This document shows positions 44,300 through 54,751 of a stretch of DNA of 64,000 bases, one piece after another. Made by a program: the position numbers and the translations under genes. Positions within the stretch are counted from its first letter, which is position 1, and each line of letters opens with the position of its first letter. Origin of the DNA: Bacteroidales bacterium (lineage in GTDB: Bacteria; Bacteroidota; Bacteroidia; Bacteroidales; JAIOZK01); NCBI GenBank assembly GCA_021740625.1, contig JAIOZK010000013.1, forward strand, positions 46,130 to 110,129, read 5' to 3'. The notes under the pieces are model-generated. The model did no database searches and had not been told where the DNA came from. It saw nothing but the letters and a program-made list of their open reading frames with translations.

Positions 44300-45532
44300 A
44301 TGAAAACTCAAACTTTATTCACAGTCATTATTTTATTACTCGGAATGTTTACTTATAATGCGCAAGCCCAATGGGAACACATTTACACAAATGATGAACA
44401 AATACGTGCCATTGACGTAGTAACACCTGATACAGTTTATGTGGTTGGTCTTAGATGTGCTATTAGGAGTCTGGATGGCGGTGAAACCTGGGAAACAATA
44501 AATTATAATTGTGAAGAATATAGCTTTCAAGATGTAGAATTTGTGACACCACACGTTGGATATATTGTCGGGATTGGAGGAATAATCCTTAAAAGTAAAG
44601 ACTATGGAGAAAACTGGCAGAAGATCGGTCCCGATTCGATAACAGATTATGGAGAAGCTGAATTTATCACTCCTGATACAGGGTGGATTATTGGGAAATC
44701 CTCAGAAACCGGAAGGCTTGTTATACGAACTTATAATGGTGGCAATTCCTGGTCCTATACATACCTCGATGTTTCAGAACTTAGTGATATACAGATGTTA
44801 AATTCGAATATTGGATATATAACACATTTTAACGGGTTCCTAAAAACTGTTGATGGAGGTGATTCATGGTTTGATCCGGATAGTATTGGAACATTTTATG
44901 GCCCATCGACATGTTGTTCATTTATAAATCCTGATACGGGTTTTATCGGGGCGTCAGGATTGTATAAAACAGAAAACGGCGGAGCAGACTGGGAGTATAT
45001 TACCGATCAATACTGGATTGGCTATTTTTCATTAGGTCAGATGCAATTTGTTAATCCTGATACGGGGTATTATGTTGGATTTGACGGGGTCCTGGGTTTT
45101 GGGAAACTATACACCACAATAGATGGTGGACAAACCTGGAATGGGAGTCAGGGTAATTATATTAATATTGACATGTATAACAAAAATATAGGATACTGTA
45201 TCAAGTGGACGGGAGAAGTTTATAAAACCACCAATGGAGGTCTTATAACCGGGATACCTGAAAACTCGCCTCAATCAGATCTTGGTTTATATCCAAATCC
45301 ATTTAACGATAAGATTTTTTTGAATATTTCAGGTATTCCACTACAAGATGAGCTCCCAGGTTTATTTGAGGTATTTGATATCAACGGCCGAAAAGTCTAT
45401 TCATTCAACCTTGCCGCACAAAAAAACATGTCACTCAACCTTAGCAGGCTAAAATCCGGAACTTATATATTTTCTCTGAAATCTGGAAACTTAATAGTAA
45501 AATCCGGCAAACTGATAAAAGTTAAAGAATAA
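44300..45532 (+). CDS. YCF48/BNR-like beta-propeller protein with T9SS tail
   Basis: Repeated DGG.TW/ENGGADW motifs (SLDGGETWETI, TVDGGDSWFD, TIDGGQTWNGS); C-terminal LYPNPFNDKIFLNIS...LSRLKSGTYIFSLKSGNLIVKSGKLI. Confidence 0.8.
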   Translation: MKTQTLFTVIILLLGMFTYNAQAQWEHIYTNDEQIRAIDVVTPDTVYVVGLRCAIRSLDGGETWETINYNCEEYSFQDVEFVTPHVGYIVGIGGIILKSKDYGENWQKIGPDSITDYGEAEFITPDTGWIIGKSSETGRLVIRTYNGGNSWSYTYLDVSELSDIQMLNSNIGYITHFNGFLKTVDGGDSWFDPDSIGTFYGPSTCCSFINPDTGFIGASGLYKTENGGADWEYITDQYWIGYFSLGQMQFVNPDTGYYVGFDGVLGFGKLYTTIDGGQTWNGSQGNYINIDMYNKNIGYCIKWTGEVYKTTNGGLITGIPENSPQSDLGLYPNPFNDKIFLNISGIPLQDELPGLFEVFDINGRKVYSFNLAAQKNMSLNLSRLKSGTYIFSLKSGNLIVKSGKLIKVKE

Positions 45533-45568
45533 ATATTTCAACCAAGCTAATAACCAAAAAACCAAATT

Positions 45569-48500
45569 ATGAAAAAGTTTAGTTTAATTATTTTGTTAAT
45601 GTTAATTGCCTGTTCAGTAAACAGCCAAGTTAACTCGAGCCTTCAAACAACGGAAGGTTATCTTTCCTTCACTGTTGATAACAATTACGACAGGTTGGAA
45701 ATAAATTATCCTGTTTCCGCTAAAACCTTTAATCTTTTACAGGAGAAGTATGGAGAACCTGAAATACCTGTAATACAAAAAAGATTTGTTTTGCCACTTG
45801 ATGCCGAACAGATTTCCGTGCAAGTAACCAGCAGTTCACTTCAAACCATCTCTGGTTCTTATAATTTGTATCCTGAACAACCACCAATAGTACTTGATGG
45901 CAGGGAAGCACCGGACTGGGTTGATCCGGATCCCATTATTTATCAGTCAAATGATCCTTATCCGGGTAAACTTCTGGAAATCACTCATACTGAATATACT
46001 TTTGGGTATTTAATTGTTACTGTTAACCTTTATCCAATATCATACTTGCCTTTGTCGCAGACAATAAAACTATATACCGATATTTCATTTCAAATAAATT
46101 ATGCAATTTCAACCAATCCTGTAGATCGTCCATTAAAGATAAGTAATTATAGAAATGAAATAACCAGGAACCATATTTCAAGTATTGTTTCCAATACCGG
46201 TGATGTTGATAATTTTTTAGGTGGGGCTGAACAAATAGTTCAAGATTACAACGGCGAGAAACTTACGTTAAGCTCCTTTCCGACTTCAGATGCTAATATT
46301 CCGGAATTTATTATAATTACATCTGAGGAATACAGTCAACCTGTAACTAATAAATATGATTTTACAGATTTTGCAGATTGGAAAACAAAGACCGGAATTC
46401 CAACAGTTATTGTAACCCTCGAACAGATTAATCTGGAATACAATGGTTCAGATCAGGCGGAAAGAATATTTTATTATCTTCAGGATGTTTACAATCACTG
46501 GGGTAGTATGTTTATTTTATTGGGGGGAGATATTGAAATATTACCTGTGAGGTATGCTTTAAAAGTAGAAGGAGAGTGGAGGCCAACAGAACTTTATTAC
46601 AGCGATGTATATAAGGCTGGTGATCCAGATTATAACTGGAATTTTAATGGAAATTCACATTACGGTGAGGGTGGCGATAAAATAGATTTCGGCCCTGATC
46701 ACTTCATCGGTCGTATGCCATTTAGTAGTATAGATGAATTGGATGCCATTTTATCGAAAACCATGGGTTATGAAAAGGCAGATGTTCCAGATCTAACCTA
46801 TTACAACAATGTAATGTTTATGACAGGATTTCTAAGTGATTATTTTAATGAAGATACTTTTAGAGGTGACGAACTAAACGAACTTATAGATTATATCGCT
46901 CCATTAAATACTAATCTTAATTTTTGGCGCTTATATGATGATCCGAGCCTTGGTGGTATGCCAAATTGTGAGTGGGATGAAACATTTAACCTGCAAAATA
47001 CCTTGAACAATTTAGAAAATGGAGGCACACAATTTGGAAGCCCGTTTCATCTTGTCTATCACATGGACCATTCCGGCCCACCAAGTATGTCAACCTCATC
47101 CAAAGTTGCAAAAGAATGTATGAACACCTTGGATGCTGATGGCCTTTCCAATTCGCCGTATTATCAAATTTTTTATACAGGAGGGTGCAGTCCCAATGCT
47201 TTCGATTATCAGGATGCTATCAGCGAGCATTATCATTGGAATCCCAATGGTGCAGGTGCTGCCTTTATTGGCAATACTGTCTATGGAATGAGCACAGATT
47301 CTGATTATTTTGGGAATTTTTGTAACCTTTTATATAATAATAGTAGCATAAGAAATATAAGTGATTTGCTTTATGGAGCATCTACAAGTTATACTTATCT
47401 TAGAAGAGTAGCATTATTAGGCGATCCTACTTTGGACATTTGGACAAATACACCACAAAATTTAACTGTCGATGCAATTCCAACAACGCTTTATACCGGT
47501 CAACAAAACTTACAAGTAAATATTGATGATCTCTCAAACGGAGATATTGCAAAAGTTTGTCTTTATAAAGAAAACGAAGTTTATTCATTTGAAGAGGTAA
47601 CAGGTACCGGAAGTACAGTAAGTGTTAATATTGAATGTACACCAGATACTCCGGGAGAGTTGTATTTAACAGTAACAGGACATAATTACATACCTTTTGA
47701 GACAAGCCTGCCGGTTTCAATTAATCCGGGTACTCATTTATATATTGAAGACTATGCAGTTGATGATGATGAAAGCGGATCTAGCAATGGGAATGATAAT
47801 AACCTTGTAGATGTTGGGGAAACTATTGAACTAACTATGGTCATTGAGAATCAGGGATTAACTGCAGGTGATAATGTCACCGGAACTATTAGCCTTGATC
47901 CTGAACACACTTCTTATAATTTCATTACAATATCCCAACCACAATCTTCATTTGGAACTATTGAATCATTAGAACAGGTTGCCTCTGTTACACCTTTTGT
48001 ATTTACGGTTTCGGTTGATGCACCCGATAACTTAATGGGTAAGTTTATATTGAACCTGGAAGATGGTGCCAGTAATATATATCAGGATGAGCTTTATATT
48101 GAATTTCATACTTCCGAGGCTGATCTTGTAAGTACGACATTTACAACACAAATCAACGATGATGAAATAATTGACGCGGGTGATCATGTTTATGTAACAT
48201 TTGAACTTTTCAATGGTGGTTCAGGCTTAGCTACGGAGCTTATGGGTAATTTGTCATCTTCTTCAGCTTATGTGGAAGCGATCGGGAGTCCTGATCAGGC
48301 TTTCGGGGATGTTGCACCATATACTTCTGGTGAAAATACCTTACCTTATGAATTTGATGTTACAGGCAATTATGCAGGTGAAACAATTGAAATGACATTA
48401 CTGGTAGTAGATCAATTCGGTAAAGAGTGGGAATTCCCGGTTAATTTTGATAAACCTGATATGATTAGTGGCTTGGGATATACAAACTCAAATACTGAAA

Positions 48501-51500
48501 TCTCCTTATACTGGGACCCGGATGTTGAAGCTAAGGGATATAATGCATATCAGAGTGATATTGAATCTGGACCCTATAACAAATTAAATTCTCAGATTAT
48601 TGAGGATTTCTCAGGTTATACCGATGCCGGATTACCGGAATTAACGACATTTTATTATAGAGTAAGCGGTGTATCCAATTTTGGAATTGAAGGGGATTTA
48701 ACGGATCCATTGGAAACATGGACAACATTACCCTATCATCCTGACTGGATGCCTGTACTTACCAGTGTTTCTTTATATGGAGCCTTTTGGGGAGCCCCAA
48801 ATATTTTTGATCTGGACAACGATAGTGAAATGGAAATTTTTCTTACAAGTGGAGGAGGTGACCACCCCGCAAACAAGGGTGCAGTTTATAGCTTTAATCA
48901 GGATGGTACCGAAGTATATAATATAGATAACAACATAACGACAATAAGTGGATTTGCCAATATTGAAATAAGCATGACTTGCACTCCGGCCATTGGAGAT
49001 ATTGACAATGATGGCATTGCTGAAGTTATTGTGGCGACCAGGATGGGTCAACCTGAAAATGATCCAACTAAATTTAAATTGTTTGTTTATAAAAATGAAG
49101 ATGCGAATGAAGACAGCAAACCAGATTTAATGTGGGATAGACAAATTGCATTTAAAAATTTTAATGGGGTTGTTTTGGATGATATGAACAATGACGGTTA
49201 TATGGAGATCATTGTTCCGAATCAAATAGGTGAACACCTGGAGGTTCTGGATTATGAGGGAAATAATTATCAGGAGTGGCCTGTAACAACCTATGAAGAT
49301 CCTGTGGACGATAAAGCTGTCTCCATGCCGGTTGTGGTGGACCTGGACAGTGATGGTGATAAAGAGATTGTAATAGGGATGGAAGGCGGCATTTATATAT
49401 GGAATAGCGATGGGTCGGATTACATTCAGGGACAAAATCCTGTAAATACTGGCATTGGGGGCCGTCTGGATTGCCCGGTTATTGTTGCCGATATCGACAA
49501 TGATTCCGATTATGAAATATTGTTCATGTCGATACAAGGTACAACGGGATATATTTACGCTCTCGAAAATAACGGAACCCTCGTGAACAACTGGAATACT
49601 AACAACCATAGTATTCAACTTTCAATAGAAAACCAAAATTGGTCGTGGTCACCTTTTTTTAGTTGCGGCGATATCGATATGGACGGTACTATCGAAGTTG
49701 TAATTGCCGATAATGGCTTGTGCAAGGTATGGGACTACTTGGGAAATGAAATCATTAGTATTGAGATACCTAATTTGAAGTGTCAGTATCTTCGACCGTT
49801 GATTGCAAATGTTGATGATAATGATCAGGATTGTGAAATCCTTATCCCTTCAAACGATGGATTAATACATGCGTATAAATTAAATGGTGATAAAGTAGTT
49901 GGGTGGCCGCTCAATACTTATAATCCGTACGGTATGTGCTCAATACCATTAATAGCTGATATTGATAATGATTCGAAAAATGAAATAGTCAGTTCTTCCG
50001 ACTATAAAATATTTGTTTGGGATACGGAAGGTAAAAGTAATAAAAATCAATGGGATCGTTTTGCTCTTAATTCACACAACAATGCAGTATTTCATAATAC
50101 ATGTTCATATAATTCCAATCCATTGGTCATCAATGAAGATCAAACCTGGAACACGGACAGATGGATGGACCGTGATATACAGATAGACCAGGGAACTTTG
50201 ACCATTCATGGTACGGTGAGATTGGCCGCGGAGTCCAAAATAATTGTAAAACCCGGTGCCGAATTGATAATAGACGGCGGAAAACTTATGAACGGCTGTG
50301 GCAATACCTGGCACGGCATAGAAGTATGGGGCGATAAAAACAGCAGCCAATTTGAAACTGGAGGAGTTTGTGCTCAGGGAAAAGTTGTCCTGACCAATGC
50401 TGTAATCGAGAATGCTTATGAAGCAGTACGGCTCTGGAAACCGGGAGATTATAATTCAACCGGGGGTATTATCATTGCCGAAAATACGGTTTTCACCAAT
50501 TGCAGAAGGGCGGTTGAATTTATGTCATATCGTAATTTTAATCCTTATGATCCCCAAACCGAAATGGATAATTTAAGCAGATTTAAAAACTGTACTTTTA
50601 AGATCGATGAAAACTACAGCCAGCCCAGCGTATTTTTTGCTCACGTGAGCCTTTGGAAAGTACGAGGCATTCCATTTGAAGGATGCCGTTTTTACAACCT
50701 CGATGATTCATCCGATCCGTTCGGCAACGGAATTGTATCGGAAGACGCCGGTATCACTGTTAACAGCTATTGCACAATTGTTCCCCCGGGAGAAGAACCT
50801 TGTCCCCCTGAAAATACCGTTGTATCAAAATTTGAAGGTTTTCAGAAGGCTTTGTATTGTACAAATGAGGAAACAAGCTACAATGTGCGCGTTCGCCAAT
50901 CAGATTTTACAAACAATATTTATGGTATTTACAACAGTGGGTCAAACAATGAGGTAATCGTAGACAACAATTTCCTTACTACAAAAGAGACCGGATCATA
51001 TTCAATCAATGTTTTATTGGATGGTTGTACGGGATTTACAGTTGAGGAAAATGATTTCACATCGACAGTTGGCCCTCCTTTTCATGATTTTTATCTGTAC
51101 GGCATTTGGGTAAATAACTCAGGAGAAGAAGAAAACCTGATTTATAAAAACTATTTCAGCAATATGTTTATAGCAAATCATGCAAGTGGTATAAACCTCG
51201 TTGATAAGCATGAATTTATTGGGTTAAAATACGAATGCAATACCAACACAAATAATGTGTATGATTTTGTTGTTGACGAACTGGGAGGTATTTCCGTGAT
51301 GCAGGGATCACTTGAGCAATCCGCCGGAAACACGTTCACACATAACGTTAGTCCTTATGGAAGTGATTTTGCAAATAACGGCAACTGGATAATTGAATAC
51401 TATTACGACCCGAATGAAGCTTCTGAAATCCCACAGAATTATTACGGGTTAAGATTGGATCAGGGGGAGGATCATCCCTGCTATTCAAACTTTGGCACAA

Positions 51501-52672
51501 GAATTTCCGGTCTGGCAGATGCAGAAAAAAGCCTGATCATGCAATCTTATACAGACAATACCAGTGAATACAATGCTGCGTTAACCGCATATAACTCCTT
51601 TGAAGATGAAGGAGATCAACCGCAGCTAATTTCCGATATTGAAAGCAGTCAACCGGATGAAACCGGTGAATTGCGTGAGCGCTTGCTTGATGATTCGCCT
51701 CATTTGTCGGAAGAAGCACTCAGAACTGCTGCAGAAAAATGGAATGTTCTGCCGGCCAATATTTTATTTGAAATACTGTCGGCAAATCCGGATGAACTGG
51801 GTGACGAAGAATTTCTGGATTACCTGGCAAACAAACCGGATCCACTGCCTGAGTATATGATAGATATGTTAAGAGATACAATTGGTGTGGAAACCTATAA
51901 AACCATTCTTAGAAGTGAATTAGGACACTATTCCTTGGGCAGGCAAGATGCGGCAAATAAATTAATTGCCAATGAACTGGCGGACACAGCTTCTGCTTCA
52001 CTCGATACCTTGCGTTACTGGCTTAATGAGAAAAACGGAATGGGAAGCAGATTCTCCATAGTGGATAGTTATCTGCATGAAAATAATCTTGTTTCGGCTT
52101 CTGATGAACTGAACTCAATACCGGGTATGATCGAATTGAGCGATTGGGAAGCAAGAGAATACAACTATTTTGTATTTCTCAAAAATCTTCTGATAAGTTT
52201 GAAAAATAATAACAAAACCATTTTCGATATAGATAGTATTCAGAAATTAAGTCTTGACACCATTGCCGATTCCAGTCATTTTATTGCCGGTGCTCAGGCC
52301 AGGGGCGTACTCAATTTTGTTTTTAATGAAGACAGCCTGCTAATTCCATTTTTACCGGATACTTCGCTGTTTAAAAACAGTCCTGTAAATTTTGGGGATC
52401 AGGGATACAACAAGAATGAAGAACTTTTTCGTGTTATTCCTAATCCAGCCAGAGACTGGATATCCATTGAATACAAATTATCCGGTGAGATAGCAGGAGC
52501 TACGATTGAAATGTTGAATCAGATGGGAATTAAAATAAGGGAAATAGAAGTATTTAAGAACCGGGGCATAAAGAATATGAATATTGAGGATGTCTTACCG
52601 GGCACCTATCTCTTTTTATGCAAAGTAAACGGAAAAATAATAGGAAATCAGAAAATTATAGTTATAAAATAA
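45569..52672 (+). CDS. Giant T9SS cargo: C25 (gingipain-type) peptidase + FG-GAP-like repeats + beta-helix + helical region + sorting tail
   Basis: FIIITSEEYSQ...FADWKTKTGIPTVIVTLEQI, YHMDHSGP, YTGGCSPNAFDY, GNTVYG; FG-GAP-like IGDIDNDGIAEVIVATRMG, VVDLDSDGDKEIVIGMEGG; C-terminal VIPNPARDWISIEYKLSGE...LPGTYLFLCKVNGKIIGNQKIIVIK. Confidence 0.85.
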   Translation: MKKFSLIILLMLIACSVNSQVNSSLQTTEGYLSFTVDNNYDRLEINYPVSAKTFNLLQEKYGEPEIPVIQKRFVLPLDAEQISVQVTSSSLQTISGSYNLYPEQPPIVLDGREAPDWVDPDPIIYQSNDPYPGKLLEITHTEYTFGYLIVTVNLYPISYLPLSQTIKLYTDISFQINYAISTNPVDRPLKISNYRNEITRNHISSIVSNTGDVDNFLGGAEQIVQDYNGEKLTLSSFPTSDANIPEFIIITSEEYSQPVTNKYDFTDFADWKTKTGIPTVIVTLEQINLEYNGSDQAERIFYYLQDVYNHWGSMFILLGGDIEILPVRYALKVEGEWRPTELYYSDVYKAGDPDYNWNFNGNSHYGEGGDKIDFGPDHFIGRMPFSSIDELDAILSKTMGYEKADVPDLTYYNNVMFMTGFLSDYFNEDTFRGDELNELIDYIAPLNTNLNFWRLYDDPSLGGMPNCEWDETFNLQNTLNNLENGGTQFGSPFHLVYHMDHSGPPSMSTSSKVAKECMNTLDADGLSNSPYYQIFYTGGCSPNAFDYQDAISEHYHWNPNGAGAAFIGNTVYGMSTDSDYFGNFCNLLYNNSSIRNISDLLYGASTSYTYLRRVALLGDPTLDIWTNTPQNLTVDAIPTTLYTGQQNLQVNIDDLSNGDIAKVCLYKENEVYSFEEVTGTGSTVSVNIECTPDTPGELYLTVTGHNYIPFETSLPVSINPGTHLYIEDYAVDDDESGSSNGNDNNLVDVGETIELTMVIENQGLTAGDNVTGTISLDPEHTSYNFITISQPQSSFGTIESLEQVASVTPFVFTVSVDAPDNLMGKFILNLEDGASNIYQDELYIEFHTSEADLVSTTFTTQINDDEIIDAGDHVYVTFELFNGGSGLATELMGNLSSSSAYVEAIGSPDQAFGDVAPYTSGENTLPYEFDVTGNYAGETIEMTLLVVDQFGKEWEFPVNFDKPDMISGLGYTNSNTEISLYWDPDVEAKGYNAYQSDIESGPYNKLNSQIIEDFSGYTDAGLPELTTFYYRVSGVSNFGIEGDLTDPLETWTTLPYHPDWMPVLTSVSLYGAFWGAPNIFDLDNDSEMEIFLTSGGGDHPANKGAVYSFNQDGTEVYNIDNNITTISGFANIEISMTCTPAIGDIDNDGIAEVIVATRMGQPENDPTKFKLFVYKNEDANEDSKPDLMWDRQIAFKNFNGVVLDDMNNDGYMEIIVPNQIGEHLEVLDYEGNNYQEWPVTTYEDPVDDKAVSMPVVVDLDSDGDKEIVIGMEGGIYIWNSDGSDYIQGQNPVNTGIGGRLDCPVIVADIDNDSDYEILFMSIQGTTGYIYALENNGTLVNNWNTNNHSIQLSIENQNWSWSPFFSCGDIDMDGTIEVVIADNGLCKVWDYLGNEIISIEIPNLKCQYLRPLIANVDDNDQDCEILIPSNDGLIHAYKLNGDKVVGWPLNTYNPYGMCSIPLIADIDNDSKNEIVSSSDYKIFVWDTEGKSNKNQWDRFALNSHNNAVFHNTCSYNSNPLVINEDQTWNTDRWMDRDIQIDQGTLTIHGTVRLAAESKIIVKPGAELIIDGGKLMNGCGNTWHGIEVWGDKNSSQFETGGVCAQGKVVLTNAVIENAYEAVRLWKPGDYNSTGGIIIAENTVFTNCRRAVEFMSYRNFNPYDPQTEMDNLSRFKNCTFKIDENYSQPSVFFAHVSLWKVRGIPFEGCRFYNLDDSSDPFGNGIVSEDAGITVNSYCTIVPPGEEPCPPENTVVSKFEGFQKALYCTNEETSYNVRVRQSDFTNNIYGIYNSGSNNEVIVDNNFLTTKETGSYSINVLLDGCTGFTVEENDFTSTVGPPFHDFYLYGIWVNNSGEEENLIYKNYFSNMFIANHASGINLVDKHEFIGLKYECNTNTNNVYDFVVDELGGISVMQGSLEQSAGNTFTHNVSPYGSDFANNGNWIIEYYYDPNEASEIPQNYYGLRLDQGEDHPCYSNFGTRISGLADAEKSLIMQSYTDNTSEYNAALTAYNSFEDEGDQPQLISDIESSQPDETGELRERLLDDSPHLSEEALRTAAEKWNVLPANILFEILSANPDELGDEEFLDYLANKPDPLPEYMIDMLRDTIGVETYKTILRSELGHYSLGRQDAANKLIANELADTASASLDTLRYWLNEKNGMGSRFSIVDSYLHENNLVSASDELNSIPGMIELSDWEAREYNYFVFLKNLLISLKNNNKTIFDIDSIQKLSLDTIADSSHFIAGAQARGVLNFVFNEDSLLIPFLPDTSLFKNSPVNFGDQGYNKNEELFRVIPNPARDWISIEYKLSGEIAGATIEMLNQMGIKIREIEVFKNRGIKNMNIEDVLPGTYLFLCKVNGKIIGNQKIIVIK

Positions 52673-52684
52673 ACCAAGATAGTG

Positions 52685-52726
52685 AGAACCTCCCAAAGTA
52701 GTGAGTATTGGGGGGTTCTTTATTTT
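52685..52726 (+). terminator. Rho-independent terminator after the giant C25 protein gene
   Basis: AGAACCTCCC ... GGGGGGTTCT followed by TTATTTT; 10-bp stem with one G-U pair. Confidence 0.75.
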
Positions 52727-52857
52727 AATAAAAATGAAGGGAAATCCATTGTCCTTGTTTATCCCGATTGTGATATGGTTAACTTGTGAATTAGTAAATT
52801 CGTGTAATACTAATTTGAATTCATTCGTGCATTCGTGGCTCTTTCATTCCTTGCTCT

Positions 52858-54636
52858 TTAATCCTCCGAAAACTGTTTCAACAAACTCCTGTACCGGCTG
52901 AAAACTTTGGCCCTGGAAACAAATCCCATGTATTTTCCATCCTTAACCACTGCCAGGTTGAACTTGCCGGACTCCTGGAATTTATTCACAACGTTTTCCA
53001 TGGGCTCATCAAACTTCACAATGTATTCGGGTGTGATCATCAGGCTGTCCACAGATGTTTTATCGTAAAGCTCCGGTTTAAACATAATGTTGCGGATATC
53101 ATCAAGGCGAATGATTCCTTTGAAATTGTTGTCCTCATCAACAACCGGGAAAATGTTCCTGGATGATTCAGCAACCACGTTGACCAGGTCGCGCAACTTT
53201 GCATCAGGCCGGATGGTCTTGAAGTTTCTTTCGATGAGTTTTTCCAGGCTCATCCTGGAAAGCACCACTTTGTCTTTATGATGGGTCAGCAATTCACCCC
53301 TTTTGGCTAGCTGGTGGGTATACACGGAATTTCCGATGAAGATCTTGGTGGTGGCGTATGAAATTGTGGAGGTGATCATCAGGGGAACAAAAAGTTCATA
53401 GCCACTGGTAATTTCCGCGATAAGAAAGATACCCGTCAATGGTGCGTGCAACACACCGGCGATCATCCCACCCATACCCACCAAAGCGAAATTTGATTCC
53501 ACAACCGGAACGATCTCAAAAAAGTTGAACAATTTTGCAAAAAACAATCCGGCAAAAGTACCAATGAACAAAGTGGGTGCAAAGATTCCACCGATACCAC
53601 CGGCGCCAAAAGTTACCGAAGTAGCAACAACTTTAAAAAAGATGATGAGTATGAACAGAAGAAAAATAAGCCATATGTTATCCTTGAAAGAATAGAAAGG
53701 ACTGTTGTTAAATAGCGGACCAACGTCACCGTTGAGTGTCTGGTTGACAGCTTCATATCCCTCGCCGTAGAGCGCCGGGAAAAGAAAGATCAGTACGCCC
53801 AGAATCAGGCCGCCCACAAACCATCTTGACCAGAAGCTTTTGATCCTCGCAAACCGCTCCTCTATAAAAATGTACATTTTCGTAAAATAGATCGAAACAA
53901 AACCGGTCAGTATGCCAAGCAGGATATAAGAAGGAGATTCAGCGATCTTGAATCCTTCCTGTATTTCAAAGGGATAAAGGACTGCCTGACCCAGGAAAAA
54001 ATAGGAAGTTAAAACTGCAGAAACAGAAGCGATCAGCAGGGGGACAATGGAGGCTGCCGTGAGATCGATCATGATTACTTCGATGGCGAAAACAACTGCA
54101 GCCACCGGTGATTTGAAAATGGCGGCCATGGCAGCAGCAGAAGCCAGGGCCAGCAAAGTGGTGATCTGGCGGTAGTTCAGGTGAAGCATCTGACCCAGGT
54201 TTGAACCAATTGCAGCACCGGTAGCTACTGTCGGGCCCTCCAGTCCGACCGAACCGCCAAAACCTACTGTAAAAGTACTTGTTACAATGGAAGATAAAAT
54301 ATTATGCCTTTTGATAATTCCGTTGGACTTCGAAATGGCGAATAAAACACTGGGTATTCCATGGCCGACATGCTTCCGGACAATAAAATGTATGTAAATC
54401 ACTGCGATCAGCACCCCAACGGCCGGATATACAAAGTATAGATAATTCTGGTATTCCTCTGCAAAACCGCTGGTGAGGAGTTCTTTGATGAAATGCACAG
54501 CGTTTTTGATCACCACAGCACTCAATCCACCCAAAACCCCAATGATCACACTGAGAATTAAGATAAACTGCCGGTCTTTAATATGCCGCAAACGCCAGAT
54601 CAGAAAGCGTTTCAACAATGGATACTTCTTCCTCAT
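52858..54636 (-). CDS. ClC-family chloride channel/antiporter with C-terminal CBS pair
   Basis: GFGGSVGLEGPTVATGAAIGSNLGQ, GAGGIGGIFAPTLFIGTFAGLFF, GMGGMIAGVLHAPLTGIFLIAEIT; C-terminal CBS motifs. Confidence 0.93.
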   Translation of the reverse strand: MRKKYPLLKRFLIWRLRHIKDRQFILILSVIIGVLGGLSAVVIKNAVHFIKELLTSGFAEEYQNYLYFVYPAVGVLIAVIYIHFIVRKHVGHGIPSVLFAISKSNGIIKRHNILSSIVTSTFTVGFGGSVGLEGPTVATGAAIGSNLGQMLHLNYRQITTLLALASAAAMAAIFKSPVAAVVFAIEVIMIDLTAASIVPLLIASVSAVLTSYFFLGQAVLYPFEIQEGFKIAESPSYILLGILTGFVSIYFTKMYIFIEERFARIKSFWSRWFVGGLILGVLIFLFPALYGEGYEAVNQTLNGDVGPLFNNSPFYSFKDNIWLIFLLFILIIFFKVVATSVTFGAGGIGGIFAPTLFIGTFAGLFFAKLFNFFEIVPVVESNFALVGMGGMIAGVLHAPLTGIFLIAEITSGYELFVPLMITSTISYATTKIFIGNSVYTHQLAKRGELLTHHKDKVVLSRMSLEKLIERNFKTIRPDAKLRDLVNVVAESSRNIFPVVDEDNNFKGIIRLDDIRNIMFKPELYDKTSVDSLMITPEYIVKFDEPMENVVNKFQESGKFNLAVVKDGKYMGFVSRAKVFSRYRSLLKQFSED

Positions 54637-54751
54637 ATCTTCCTGGAAAACAACTGCGAAATTAATGCAAAATTAACAGTGACAAAAAAATCTTCCTCAA
54701 ATAATCTTTTTATATCTTCGCCATTCATAATTGTTCTAAATAAACAAATCG

